From Catenaria anguillulae PL171 (lineage: Eukaryota; Blastocladiomycota; Blastocladiomycetes; Blastocladiales; Catenariaceae): a stretch of 64,000 nt of DNA. Numbering within the stretch: the first letter of the stretch is position 1; every line of letters begins with the position of its first letter. The position numbers and the translations under genes were made by a program. Below, piece after piece: positions 10,778-22,208 of this stretch. The stretch spans positions 62,001 to 126,000 of the forward strand of contig MCFL01000015.1 of the NCBI GenBank assembly GCA_002102555.1. The letters are read 5' to 3'. The notes beneath the pieces are model-generated. The model did not search any database and was not told where the DNA came from. It saw only the letters and a list, made by a program, of their open reading frames with translations.

Positions 10778-11489
10778 ACCTCGGGCTGGCCGCGATAAAA
10801 AGCATTAGCAATAGGTATTTGGAGCCTAGGGACTGCTTTAGAGCACATCATGCCATCGCTTTTGATACCTTGCCACTCGGCTATCCATTGCTTTTCGAAT
10901 GCTTTCTTCTCCCCTGCCCTCTCTTTGTTGCCCAATCTCCAGCTCACCAGGCTTGTCCTAGCTTACTGTCACTTCGCTTGTCATCGCGCTCGTGCGAATA
11001 TGTATCGCATGACCTGCAAAAATGAACGAGACCTGTGACGACATGTGCAATCACCTTCCTGATCACTTGGAATTACTCTATCATATGCAACAAGCACACG
11101 CCAGCCACCACAAACCTCCACCAAGAGCTTCTTGTGCTTTACAAGTATGTATTACACGACGTGAACGGGTCCCACCGCCAGAGCTTCAGTCCGCGGCAAC
11201 GCGACTTAGAAGCGCCGTGTGTTGAGGACGCGGTTCGCGGGCAACGTCAAGCGCCAAATGCTTGACTGGTCCACGGCGAGGAATTTGGGTCTGTGTGTGT
11301 TTTTGAAGCATTTACCTATGTAACGATGAGCGTGATGAAGATTGCATTGTTGTGAGCACAGTACCATTATCTTTGGCGGTTTTCATATTGGTACAACACC
11401 TCCTAGGACGGATTCAACAACCCAATTATGCTCTGCAACAGGTTTGACACAAAGACTTCAAGACATCCACGTCCTCGTACCACACACCG
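10778..11489. other. Intergenic between convergent genes
   Basis: About 710 bp between the 3' ends of the GPCR and syntaxin genes. Several short frames exist, none with recognisable content or consistent splice sites. I see nothing supported. Confidence 0.5.
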
Positions 11490-13070
11490 CTACGCTCTCA
11501 TCGGCTGCGCATCTACAGGCGGCGGCCGTCCAACCCGCTTGGGCGTCGGCAACGTAATTCCCAACACAACAGCCGCAATCGCCCCACCCAGCAACAAGGT
11601 GAACAGAAGCAGCCACCACTTTTTCCTCCTTGTCGACCTGGCAATTCGCGCCGCCTCATTCACCTGCCCGCCGCCTGCCTCGAGGACATTGACGCCCGAC
11701 TCGACAAATTGCGCAACAGAGTCCACTTGTGCTTCTTGTTGCTCGAGCAACAGCGCGAGGTCCGAAAACATTTGCTGGAGCTCGGCAATGGACGCCTCGA
11801 GTTTGACGAGATCGTGGTGCCGCGACTGCACTTGGCGGCGGCGTTCTTGCTCAATGAGCAGCGAGTCGGCAAACACTTGTGGGGCGGCCGTGGATGAGAT
11901 AACCCAGTCGAGTTCGGAGGTGGTGATGTCGGGTTTGGCTTTGGGAGATTTGACGTGTTGTCAATCTGGAAGCACAATCGCGACGGGAGGACGGGTAAGA
12001 AGGAAACGAACCGATTTTGAGTTGCCGTTGAAACACCTCCCTGGTCCGCTGGGCGTGCACATGCTGCATGTCCATGAATCGCTTGGTCACGTCCATGAGA
12101 TGATGAAGCAGCATTTGCTCGTGCACGTTGGCGAGCCGCTGGTCCGACGCCGACAGCGAGTTGGACCGCAGTGTGCTGAGATCTGTTCATGTTTGTGGAG
12201 CCCGCAAGTAGGCATCAGTGGGTGAGTCTTGCGTGGGAACAAAGCAGTATTCAAGAGAGACGGGCACACGTACTCCGGACCTTTGAGCGAATCACACCCA
12301 GTCGTGCCTGCACATCTGCCGCCATGGTCTCTGCGCGATTCCATGGACTGTTTCCCGGACCCGGCTCGGGCGACAATGTGCCTGTCCTGCCCAGCATGCC
12401 TGCGGCACCCTGGCCAACCGATCGCGTCCTGGACCGTGCTGCGCTCGGCGACATGGCGCGGTCGGGCGCCGCAAGTGGCACGCTTTCGTCCGACGACAAG
12501 GCAAAGCAATTGGTTGCGCCCACTGCATCCATGCACGAGACTTGGAGCCGCTCGAGCTGGTCGAGGTCGCGGTTCACGGACCGGATTTGAGTCTGGAGTC
12601 GGGACACGTCGCGCTATACATGATTGTGTCCAATCAGTGAGATGTGACGGAAACAAGCTTCCGCGTGAGGAGGAGGTCCAACGAACCAGCCAAGCATCCA
12701 GCGATCCGACATCCAAAATGACAAAGTCGTCGGCATAGTAGGTCGGTGGCACACCGCCTCGATCCGCAGCCGGCGGAGGCGACGGCAGTTCAGCAGCGTT
12801 GGTTACCGCCAATGGAATCGCATCCATCGGCTCGCCAATCAGCGTGAATGTCTGTGGGTCTGCATTGGGCGTCACGGTACGCGCGTGCACACGCGGCGAG
12901 TCTTGGGCGACCAAAGCTGGAGCGGGTTCCGGCGCTACAGTTGCGGTGCGTGCGGCGGGAGATGTCGGGGAGTAAGAGCGGCCGCCGCCAGGCGAGGATG
13001 CCGACGGGACGTGATCGTCGTTGGCGGCGGCGAGCAGTTGTTGCATTTCAAAGAGGCGATTGCGAGACAT
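11490..13070 (-). CDS. Syntaxin, Qa-SNARE of plasma-membrane type
   Basis: Four exons at about 12687-13070, 12274-12613, 12012-12182 and 11490-11938 give 447 aa. The C-terminal exon encodes a syntaxin SNARE motif: RHHDLVKLEASIAELQQMF leads into the core helix with a glutamine at the zero layer (LLEQQEAQ), followed by a basic juxtamembrane RSTRRKK and one membrane anchor (WWLLLFTLLLGGAIAAVVLG) with a short Pro/Arg tail. Upstream exons supply Habc-like helices (VSRLQTQIRSVNRDLDQLERL). The N-terminal ~100 residues are Ser/Pro/Ala-rich and longer than in usual syntaxins. Known role: target-membrane SNARE in exocytosis (Sso1/syntaxin-1 group). The assignment to plasma membrane rather than endosome rests on the HHDLVKLE/RRKK similarity. 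Confidence 0.85.
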
Positions 13071-14521
13071 GGTGATTGGATCCAGCGGGTCAGATGCAGA
13101 GACTGCGTCAAGTGAATGCGTTTGAACAAAAAATGGGAAGAATGAATCGAGTAAGCAAGTAAATATTTGTCCAAGAATGGTTGCAAAGAATTTCCGATGG
13201 ATGAGCGACCGCAGATGAGAGTGAGACAAAACTATGAATTGCGGGACGTGTCGTGGTAAACTTGTTATGTGTGAATAATGGGTAACACATGGGATAGATC
13301 CTTCGACCGCGAGTGTTGTGCTGATTCGGTTTCTATATATCGTCTATACTTACATCAAATGAATGGGTATGTATTTTGCATCAAGATTCCAACCCCGGCT
13401 CGATCCTCGAACCCGAAACATGACGAAAGAAACTCGACACCAAACAAAACAAAATGGCCGTTGGGGCAAGGGGAAAGAAGGAGAAACACACGACGATTAA
13501 CATATACGGCAAGGCATGGGGGAAAGAGTGAAGGCTCGGACTGATGATTGAGACGAAAGGAGGAAATGAGGGTCGAGACGAAGGGGCTGGAAACACGAAA
13601 AAAGGCCAGGAATGAAGGGGAAGGTAGGTGGGGGCGGCAAAATAGGATAATGTGCAAGCGGAGGTGACGCAGCACGATGGCGGACATGGGCAGGACCACA
13701 AGATGGAGCGGGTCCAGTGATGATCAGAAGTTGTGAGGGGAAAGAAGACAGCAGAAAACGGATACATGCACAAAAAGGGCGGGGGGAAGGAAGCAACACA
13801 CGCGCTCTCACACTCACACTCTGAAAATCCAACAAAAAAAGACACGTCGGGCCAATCAACCGACGAGACGCAGCGCCGAGACGAAAAACTTGGCGCGCTT
13901 GGCCCACCGAGGAAGTACCGTCAATCGAGTGCCCGCGTCGCCGGGCAAGTAAAGGAGACGAGATGGTCTTGGTTGGGGAGGGGGGGGATGTATTGAGGTG
14001 GGGTAATCGCAAGAAGACCGGTCATGAGAGGGGGGCACGGCAATGACCGACAAAGAATCAGCACGGGATAGAGGGAGGGTCTATGCACACGCGAGCGGAT
14101 GCAGGTAGCATGGGAGTGTCACGAAAAACGAATGATGAGCAACCAAAAGGTCCTGGTCCTGGTCCTGCATCGGACTTGCCGACGTGGTGGTTCGTGGTGG
14201 GCGACGGGGAATAAAGTTCAAGAATATGTACATGAAGCGACTTGGTTGTGACAAACGACAAGCACCACAACGACGACCACCCGAATGGATGATGATGACG
14301 CCAAGATTTACAACGCGTCCAACGAATGTCCCGACAAAATGAATTGGCGCATCGGGCTCGTGGGCCGTTGCTTCTTTGCCTTCTTTGCTGCTGCGGTTGC
14401 ACCGGTTGCTGACGACAATGACCTTCCGCGCGTCAATTGTGCCCACCCGTGGGACCATGATCGCGTTGGGGCGACTCGGGCACCGAGGTCAGTGGGGCCG
14501 AAAGCGGCGGACTGCCAGCAA
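13071..14521. other. Intergenic, pyrimidine/purine-skewed
   Basis: This 1.45-kb stretch is strongly purine-rich on the plus strand between ~13400 and 14050. The long minus-strand frames there are compositionally simple (Pro, Ser, Phe, Leu) and overlap in several frames at once, so I treat them as by-products of base skew. It may contain the 3' UTR of the hypothetical gene to its right. Confidence 0.5.
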
Positions 14522-15214
14522 TCACCGCAGGATACCACCGCCGCCACCACCTCCCAGCGACGACGACGAGACGGCCGACAAACTCTGGACCCGCCGACGC
14601 GCGTTACCGAGGACCAAGATATCGGGCGACGTGGGCGCGGACGTGGACGCGCTGGCCATGACAGCGGCAGCCGAAGAAAGTGCGCCGACAACACCTACGC
14701 TGCCCGTCATACCCGGGGGAGGCGCTGCGGCTGTGGCGGTCGATGAGCCGAACGTGGTCGGGACGGTGGTGAGCGGGGCAGACATGCGGCGCATGTGCGG
14801 TGTGGACGAGAAGTAGAGGGACGAGGTCCACGAGGACGGAGACGAGAAGCCGAGAGGGACAGTGGGAGACTCTGGAGGAGATTGGTAAGGTGGGGGAATC
14901 ATGGGGTCTGTGAGCGGGTGGGTGCTGGCGTTGGTGTTGCTGGTAGGCTGGGGTTGGGGCTGGGCAAAGGCAAAGTGGATCGGGGAGGTGGGCGACTTGG
15001 GCGGCGTGTTGTTTTGGTAATGTTGGGTGGCCGACCGTGACGCGGACATGGAGGCGGACGCGGCAATGGCAGACGCGAGCGACGAGGCGGCCGAGGGCAT
15101 CGAGTACATGAAGGAGATGCCGAACCGCTCGCGGGCCGCTGTGGGGCTGGGGCATGGCTGGATGCATAGGGAGCGGCAATGGGGATGGGCTTTGAGAGCT
15201 GTTGGCGATGTCAT
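14522..15214 (-). CDS. Hypothetical Ser/Pro/Ala-rich protein
   Basis: A 230-codon frame begins with MTSPTALKAH and is dominated by Ser, Pro, Ala and Thr with SP/TP pairs (PPKSPTSPI, YQSPPESPT), ending in a polyglycine run. It has no recognisable domain. The biased but protein-like composition and SP motifs suggest a disordered, possibly phosphorylated protein. The end may be wrong: the reading continues in other frames beyond 14522, and a missing base or intron near the glycine run would extend it. Confidence that this is a gene is moderate to low. Confidence 0.35.
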   Translation of the reverse strand: MTSPTALKAHPHCRSLCIQPCPSPTAARERFGISFMYSMPSAASSLASAIAASASMSASRSATQHYQNNTPPKSPTSPIHFAFAQPQPQPTSNTNASTHPLTDPMIPPPYQSPPESPTVPLGFSSPSSWTSSLYFSSTPHMRRMSAPLTTVPTTFGSSTATAAAPPPGMTGSVGVVGALSSAAAVMASASTSAPTSPDILVLGNARRRVQSLSAVSSSSLGGGGGGGILR

Positions 15215-17056
15215 GTGATGCCTGGAGTGGACTGGTGTTGCGGAAAGAAGGTGGCGGCAGCCTGAGATGATTGAGTCTGAATTTGAATGGGTTTGCGGTC
15301 GTGCATAATGGTGATTTGGGCTTTGGGAGAATTAATAAGAGAGGGAGAGGATAAACGCTTTGGGATTTGGAATGGGAATGGGAATGGGAATAGGAACCGT
15401 CAGGAACTGGCAGCAAGCGCAAAGTGAGAACGGGAGGCCAAGGTTTTTGAAGCTTTTCGCTCTCTCTGCTGAAGCATCTTGTGTGTGCAAACTTGACAAT
15501 TATTCAAGAGCGCCGCCACACGATCTTATCTGCTGGCTGCTGCTCACGCGACCATTTTCTTGTGTTGGTGGCTCATCCTTCAGCTTCTCCCTGATGATTG
15601 ATCATTTCATCGCGGTCAATATGTACGGCCCCATGGCCACTCCCCACATCGCAACACCAGCCATTTAACGATAGTCGAGTCAGGACATCCTATGCAGCTT
15701 GTAGTACTACAGACGCGCCACGTCCATTCCAGCTCAAGAACACGTCATATTCCTTCATACCTCAATGCCATGAAGGACGTCCTTCGTTGTCCACTTAACA
15801 ACGTCCCTTCCCTTCAATGGTCGGATTGATGAGCACGGTGGTATACAGACGTACTTTTTACTGGCCCACCTAGGCCTGTTTGCAATTCCCAGCTGGCTTC
15901 AACGTTTGACAGCGCCGCGATTTCCCATTGAACGAACTCGCTTGACTGTTGCAAATTGACCATGTATACATCGATGCCTTCTCGGCCGATGGTCGCCATT
16001 GACTAGACTTCAGTGAGGGTCAGCTGCTTTGACCTTGTCCGCACCAGTTGTTCGCACGTCTCATGTGACAACTGGAAGCATTTCTTGGGCCAACTGGGAC
16101 GCACCTCGTTGCCCTGTTGGTTTGGCCAGCCTCCGCCGCAAACGGCAAGTGACAGTGATGCGGAGTCACTCCGCACAATCAATGGTCGGCCGGTGATGGC
16201 GATCATCTTCCACGCTCCACTACTTGCAGATCTTGGGTGGGGAACCATCTTGCGAGATGCGACCAGTTTCATCGCGACTTCGAAAGTGCGAGGCCGACCC
16301 GTCCTCTCACCAGGGTCGAGATCAGTTGAAGAGCAGCAGGGGTCGTTGCGGTTGATGTGGACCAATTCCAGACAGCAAGTGGGTGTTGGTATATACATAC
16401 CTGGGCTAGTCGGCGATCGCGAGGAAACATGAGACATGAGACATGACACATGCCAGTCAAGGTGACTGGCGCGTGAGTCGTCTGTGACTGGCAATACATC
16501 ACACAGATTCCCTGCCATTCAATGGACGCTTCGAATGAATTCATGTCGACGGCAATTGACTTGAAGATGCCTGGAAGCGCATGGCATTGATGCATGGGCT
16601 CAGAGACAACATCCAGGGTCTAGCCCGGCTATGTACAGAGGAGAGCGCATCCAAGCACACCTCGCAAGCAAGACACGCGAGCAAAGGGTAGCCGAGCAGC
16701 TCACCAATGACGTAGCCAACTAGGCACTACAGACGTGTCAACATCATCATGGCCCGACGTTTACAATAGTATAATCCACACTGGCACAGGTTTGTCGTCA
16801 GCGCAACCGAATAGGTTACTCAACCAGGGCTTGTTTTCGTCAAGTCGTTCGTGGTTTCGAGGAAACGGCGAGCGATCGGATTCAGTTGTAAAGAGCGCAA
16901 GCCATTGGATCTCCGAGCGAGAAATGTTGGGTGTTGGGTTTGGAAGCGTGTTGGATCGGCGTTCCGCCCATTTGGAAGCGACGATGCTGCGATCGGGACT
17001 GTCGAGTACAGACATGAGTTGAAATTTCCTCAAGAAAGCTCGAGAAATCGATCGCA
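15215..17056. other. Long intergenic region, no supported gene
   Basis: About 1.8 kb. Frames near 15814-15999 and 16003-16518 on the minus strand look slightly protein-like but have no recognisable family and no convincing exon chain. A short (GGAATG)n-type repeat sits at 15369-15392. The right end should carry the ELP4 promoter. Confidence 0.4.
15369..15392 (+). repeat. Hexanucleotide microsatellite GGAATG x4
   Basis: Four tandem copies of a GGAATG unit, the last ending in A instead of G, in intergenic sequence. Confidence 0.85.
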
Positions 17057-18392
17057 ATGTCATCCTTCCAACGCGCTCCACCCACAGCAACGGCGTACCC
17101 GCTGCCGGCCGACCCGGGACTTCCTTCCAACGAGCCCCGACTCCATCGCCAGCCTTGGCTCCCCAATCCACCCCCACCCCCGCCCCTGCAAAGCCCTCAC
17201 TGCCACCTGGCGTCCGCCTCTCGGCACACAATGCACAAGCCCTCTTGTCCACAGGCATTGCCTCGCTCGACGACCTTCTCGGCGGCGGGCTTCCGCTCGG
17301 CACGCTACTGACCATCGACGAGGATCGCGGGTCCGGATATGCAGCGCTCATGCTCGGGTACTTTGTCTCGCAGGGCCTGTTGCACGGGCATCATGTGCTT
17401 GCTGCAAGCGCAGATGTGGATCCGTCCGTGCTCGTGGCCAATGCGCCTGCGCCTGTCAAGTCCACAGCAAGTGCAAGGGTCGAGGCAAAGGTGGCAAAGG
17501 CCGGGACACGCAGGGACCAGGGAGAGGACAAGATGACGATTGCGTGGCGGTATCAAAACATGCCAAAGGTTGGCGAGGGGCAGAGGCCGGCGCCACCTGT
17601 GGGTGTGCAAGAGTCTGGCGCGGTGTCGTATTGTGGTGAGTTTGATATTACAAAGAAGCTTGCGCAAATGGACTTGGCGGATGCTGCAGATCGGTTGGTA
17701 CATGTGGTGGATCTGACGAGGTCAGTTGACGATGCGTTTGAGGATGTATATGCTCGGATCGCCAAGGTGATCGAGGAGGGAGGATTTCTGTACGCTGTCC
17801 TGCTTCAGTTTACGGTGGTCCTTGCACAATGCTGACAATGGACCGTTTGAATTCGCCAGTGCCACTGCCCCAGCACCCGCGTCTGGTCCGCGCTCAGTCC
17901 TCCGCATTGCCATCCACGCCATGTGCTCGCCGCTGTGGCTCTCGAGCAACCCCTATGCCGGACACTCCTTCCTACACAAGCTCAAGGCACTGTTGCGGCG
18001 CTCGTTTGCGTCTGCCATGATCACGTGGTCGTACGCAGCCGCTACGACAGCCCGCGGCCCTTCGATCCGGGCACTTGCCGACTTTGCCGTCGGTCTCGAT
18101 GCATTCTCCACGTCCGTCACGCTGCCTGCAAGCTTGCGAAACAACCGGCCATCACGGGCGAGTACACCGGCCTGTTTACCATTTACAAGTTGGCCAGGGT
18201 CAATTCGCTGTTGCCGGCAAGTGCAAAGGTGACGAGCGGAGCGTGGCGGTGGATCGCAGCTTGGCGTTCCAGGTGAGGAGAAAGAGGTTTTCCGTCGAGG
18301 CGTGGAGTTTGCCGCCAGAGTTGGAAGAGACGAGCGGGTCGGGTTCGGCTGCGGCAGCGACGGGTGGGTGTACCAGTGGAATTGCCTTTTAA
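17057..18392 (+). CDS. ELP4: Elongator complex protein 4 (ELP4)
   Basis: Two exons (about 17057-17789 and 17860-18392; 70-nt intron) encode Elp4, a RecA-like subunit of the Elp456 ring of Elongator, which supports wobble-uridine modification of tRNA. Family blocks in order: GIASLDDLLGGGLPLGTLL, an acidic DEDRGSGYA stretch, KMTIAWRYQNMP, VLRIAIHAMCSPLW, TGEYTGLFTIYKLARVN, and RRKRFSVEAWSLPPELEET near the end, each matching human ELP4. No Walker A loop is expected or seen. The frame breaks three times, each as a one-base loss: between the ATG and ~17150, at ~18090-18145, and at ~18215-18225. Adding three bases gives exactly 422 aa, so I read these as sequence errors. The N-terminal start is the least certain part. 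It is convergent with the RGG gene. Confidence 0.85.
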
Positions 18393-18485
18393 TCTTGATG
18401 ATGACTTTTTTCAATTGCAACATGGAGATACATAGTACATGGAACCAGCATTTGACAATAAAGAATACTGACCAACTCAAACCTC

Positions 18486-19682
18486 TTAGCCTCTGGTCCT
18501 CTGCTTCTTGCTGGGCGGCTGCCCACTGGCCTCGCCTGCACCTGGACTTTGCGCCGCACTACTCCGATCGGACTGATCCTGCCAACTCACCTCAATCATG
18601 CGCTTCTTTGCATTTTCGCGCGTCACCGTGTACGGCTGGACCATGCCCTCGGGAACCAGCGCGGATGCCGTGGCCGCGGCCGTCAATGAGCCCACAGGAA
18701 TGCCCGCCGAGTTGATCATGGTGTTATCTGAACCGGACGTGTGCGGACGGGAAGACGACATGGACGATGAGGTCGCTGATGACATGGACGGGTCCGAATC
18801 CATGTGTTGGTGGTCGTCATCCTGGTGCATGGGCTCGTCCGGATACATGTGCTGCTGTTGCTGCTGCAGCACCGAGTCTTGATGCAACCAAGACTGATGA
18901 GTTGGGTCGCCCGCCTCCTCGTCCCCACCCATACCGCTGCGCTGCAAAATCTCGGGATCGATGCACGCCGGCCACGTCAACTCGTCATCGACCAAGTCCT
19001 GGCGAACAATGGGTCTTGTCACCACCGACACCACCTGCGACTCGCTCCACTTTGCGCCCGGGTTGCGCTGGCACACGGGCAACCAGCCAACCAGCGGAAT
19101 GGCAGGCACCTTGTCGGGGACATCCAACCTCGGATCGCCCCATTCGTCGTCGGCCACGCGCAGTTCCGGAATCACGAGCGGCACGCGGTCCGTGCGCAAG
19201 TTGAGTGTCTTGGCATTCATGGTGGCGTACCGCGGGGTCCACTCGTGCGGCGGAATCGCCGGATACGGCTGATACCAGTGCTCGGGCTCGCGCGACGGCT
19301 CGGCACCCGCAAAGTCGCCGTCGCGGAAAAACGCTGCGTGTGGCGAGTTGTCGTCTTGCTGCGGCCGGTTGTTATTGTTGTTGTTGTGATAACTTCCACC
19401 TCGGTTGCTGCCACCACGGTAGCCTCCACCGCGATCGCCCCCACCCCTGTATCCACCTCCTCGTCCGCCGCCGCGGCCTCGCCCTCGGAACCCATCGTTA
19501 CGATTGTCGCTACTACCGTCCGTGCGAGGCGAGTTGTGGCTGTTGTTGTTGTACCCGCCGCGGTATCCGCTGCCGCCACCACGGCCGCCGCGACCGCCTT
19601 GGTGGTAGTTGCCGCCTCCGCGACCCCGGTAGCCATCGTTGTTGTAGGACGCTCCTTGGCGAGGGGAATCGTAGGACGACAT
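18486..19682 (-). CDS. RGG-rich probable RNA-binding protein
   Basis: A single 398-codon frame. Residues ~15-105 are a long RGG/GYRGG/Asn-rich tract (repeated GYRGRGGG-type units), the hallmark of arginine-methylated RNA-binding regions. A middle segment (~125-235) is more ordered, with WYQPYPAIPPHEWTPRYAT and two WP/GWLP motifs. The C-terminal part is acidic with a His/Met/Gln-rich stretch, then Ser/Thr-rich, ending in a basic PPSKKQRTRG that could act as a nuclear localisation signal. No RRM, KH or helicase domain is visible. I cannot name the family. It is divergent from the NDUFAF4-like gene across ~430 bp. Confidence 0.75.
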   Translation of the reverse strand: MSSYDSPRQGASYNNDGYRGRGGGNYHQGGRGGRGGGSGYRGGYNNNSHNSPRTDGSSDNRNDGFRGRGRGGGRGGGYRGGGDRGGGYRGGSNRGGSYHNNNNNNRPQQDDNSPHAAFFRDGDFAGAEPSREPEHWYQPYPAIPPHEWTPRYATMNAKTLNLRTDRVPLVIPELRVADDEWGDPRLDVPDKVPAIPLVGWLPVCQRNPGAKWSESQVVSVVTRPIVRQDLVDDELTWPACIDPEILQRSGMGGDEEAGDPTHQSWLHQDSVLQQQQQHMYPDEPMHQDDDHQHMDSDPSMSSATSSSMSSSRPHTSGSDNTMINSAGIPVGSLTAAATASALVPEGMVQPYTVTRENAKKRMIEVSWQDQSDRSSAAQSPGAGEASGQPPSKKQRTRG

Positions 19683-19962
19683 GAGTTTGAGTTGATGATA
19701 GGTTGAAAAATGGTGAACTGGATGACAAATGTCGGGACGAAAGCTAAAGTAGCATCAAGTGATGAGCTTAGATTGAGAGCACACGCTATGCCAATTGCGA
19801 GAGCTGAATTGTGAATGGCAAGGCGCGCACCATGTACATGATTGCTTGGGCGAGGATTCGGCTTGCGTACACATATGTTTATACATACATTTCCTCACAG
19901 GCAAAGGCAGACAAAAAGTGACGTTCGACGGCCGCCGATCTGACTTGACAGCAACCGCTCCA

Positions 19963-19986
19963 GATGCAGATGCAGATGCAGATGCG
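19963..19986 (+). repeat. Hexanucleotide microsatellite GATGCA x4
   Basis: Four tandem GATGCA units, the last ending in G, upstream of the NDUFAF4-like gene. Confidence 0.85.
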
Positions 19987-20111
19987 TGTCAGTGTCGATG
20001 GGCACCGGCCGATGCTTATGTAGGTATGAATGGGCAAACGAACTGTAAATCAACCTCATGCACACCCTTATGCAGTCCTGAGCCACAGTCCGACCCGTCA
20101 ATCGTATCAAC

Positions 20112-20915
20112 ATGGGAGCCAACACATCCAAGCTTGCCCGCACCGGCGCGTCCGTCGCAAGAAAGGCTGCTCCTGCGGCCACGGCAGCCCTCCGCAACTG
20201 CAGCAGCTCCCCTGGCATCCTCCACTCAATCTCCGTTTCCTGCCGGCGCTAAGCTGCCGCCCGGATGGAACCCGAATGCGCCGCGTGGCGAGCGCCGCCC
20301 AAAGGTCGCCTGGGAAACCGACATGAGCCAAAAGCCCAAGGAGGAGACGATCGAGTTTATTGAGCGTGAGGACATCAAGAACCAGATCTTGGCCAAGGAC
20401 TTTGCAGCCAGAGGATTGCACTTGCAGGAGAAGCCTGCGGCGAAGGACTTGCCCTTGACCCCGCAAGACGTATGTTGATTTGTGTTTGCTGTGTCCGCTC
20501 CGCTGTCTGCGATTGGTCGCTCAACAAGTATCTTGGCCGTGTCGTTTAGCTCAACCGTCACTCAAGTAGTGCATCAGCAGCAAGCACAACAACAACCGTC
20601 ATCCCGATCCTGGCCCGCCGGAAGGCGCAGGAACAAATCCAACAGCAGGCAACAAGCAGTCACCCATCCGTTCCCGTTCCTGGCCTCTTGACGCTGGATC
20701 AGCTCATGGCCGTATGGGCCGCGCCGTCAGAGCAAGCCGTGGCCGAACTTGCTGCAAAGTACCAGATTCCGCTCGAAAAGCTGCAGGCGGTGCGCAAGTA
20801 CACCAACACGTATCACGTGGCCGAGTGGGGTGGCAGTTATGTGGGTGTTTGGGGGCCGGGGAGTGGAGTAGAGCAAGGGCTCAAGCAGCAGCAGGGCACG
20901 GCCGGTCGGCGTTAG
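20112..20915 (+). CDS. NDUFAF4-like complex I assembly factor (tentative)
   Basis: Two exons meet across an 80-nt intron (about 20470-20549). The second exon ends with LTLDQLMAVWAAP then QIPLEKLQAVRKYTNTYHV, resembling the C terminus of NDUFAF4 (a short helix pair before KYF-FEV). NDUFAF4 starts MGA and is N-myristoylated; here an ATG at 20112 opens MGANTSKLARTGASVARKA, a glycine-2 basic start. That start is in a different frame from the downstream exon body (which includes GERRPKVAWETDMSQ and IEFIEREDIKNQILAKDFA), so either an unseen intron or base errors lie between ~20120 and 20240. An alternative ATG in the body's own frame lies near 20026. Expected site: mitochondrion, early assembly of respiratory complex I. 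Family assignment is by weak similarity. Confidence 0.45.
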
Positions 20916-22208
20916 GAGCGGTTGACTGGGCAGACCTTGAATTCACAATTAAAAGAACAGATGCATGTCAACTTGGTGAGTCTATCAACAGGTCTATCGC
21001 CGTAGGTATTCGATAGCCGAGAAAGCAGTGTCACCGTCAAGCCAAGAGCCCTTTGTGTCTGCATAGCAGCGAGGAGCCTTGGGACTGCATTGAGACTCAA
21101 TTTTAATGTGTATTTACATATGCGACCAGTCTCCTTGCAAAAAAAAAGTGATCGAACCACTCACAGCGGTTTGAAGGACAAGAAAAAAAAAAGGCTTTGC
21201 GCGCGGGGGTGCCACACCCAAAATGATATCTGTACAATCGCACCGACTTTTTGCAACACAGCCATCAATTGATTTCCTTTGGCTCGGTCCCACCAAAGTA
21301 TGTGCAATCTGCAATTGACCCTCTTGACCTAGACATACTGCGTAGCATGGATATCCCCGACCGACCACCCTTGCCGCCAGCACGTCTGCCAACTGCCCTT
21401 CAACACCGCCGATTTGTTCGAAGAGGGACCATTCCCGCCCCGCCTCGCCACGTCAGATGGTCGATGAGGATGACTCCTTCAGGCAACCTTCTCGTTGCCT
21501 GAGCTGCTATCTTTGGTGCCGGCTGTCCGTTTTGCGGTGTGTTTGCGACGAGCGCTGTGACGGGGATGCAGGTGGCAGGCCATGTTCAAGCCCGCCGCAG
21601 CAGCTAAGCGCGGTCGCTTCTTGTCCATCCACTGACCGCCGCTTTCCTGTTGCTGTAACCGCCAACGTATCATGCCATGGCACCCACTCCTTTTGTTCTT
21701 GCACGGTCCTCGCTCTTGATCCACCACCGAAAGCACCACCGCTATTCTTCGTCGTCTTTGCCTGCCGGCGACGCCAAACGACCAGGATTTGTGGTGATCT
21801 GGCCAACCAACTTGAATCATCGTCCATGCTGCGCAGACACAACCGCTTGGTGACTGGCCATACAACGCACGCCGCCGCTTCGTGATGTTTGAGCTCACCA
21901 TTCTTCATTTGTTTGCACCCTCATTTCTAGGTGCATACCCTTGCTCTCTTCTCCCCGTTGCCACCGCACGACTGTCCCAACGTCTGCGCTGCAAATCTCC
22001 ATCCGCCATCCCCTGGGCGCACACAATCTTGCTTGTCCTCATTGCGCCTTCCTTTTTTTTCCCAAGGCGTGGGTTTGCTCATCCGCGCAAGATCTCACTC
22101 GCCGCCGACTTGGTCCAAATCATTTTGGCTTGGCGTCGTATTTAACTCTTTCGGGCTTGCGCTCCTTATTCATCTTTGTTTTCTTTTCCAGTCTTTGCGC
22201 GATTCATC
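20916..22208. other. Intergenic upstream of casein kinase 1
   Basis: About 1.3 kb. A plus-strand frame at 21457-21885 is Cys-rich but shows no family signature or splice logic. The last ~250 bp are pyrimidine-rich, as expected of a promoter and 5' UTR for the kinase gene. Confidence 0.45.

Noticed and set aside
13381-14012. Several overlapping minus-strand frames rich in Pro, Phe, Ser
   Set aside because: All three frames are open at once because the DNA is purine/pyrimidine-skewed; no conserved motif.
16761-17351. 196-codon minus-strand frame over the ELP4 start
   Set aside because: Antisense to the conserved ELP4 exon; composition follows from the sense strand.
17057-18392. ELP4 as a pseudogene
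   Set aside because: All conserved blocks are intact and the three frame changes are of the same one-base type seen in actin and other essential genes.
18804-19706. 300-codon plus-strand frame opposite the RGG gene
   Set aside because: The complement of Gly/Arg-rich codons gives a Val/Ala/Thr-rich mirror; the RGG strand has clear motif structure.
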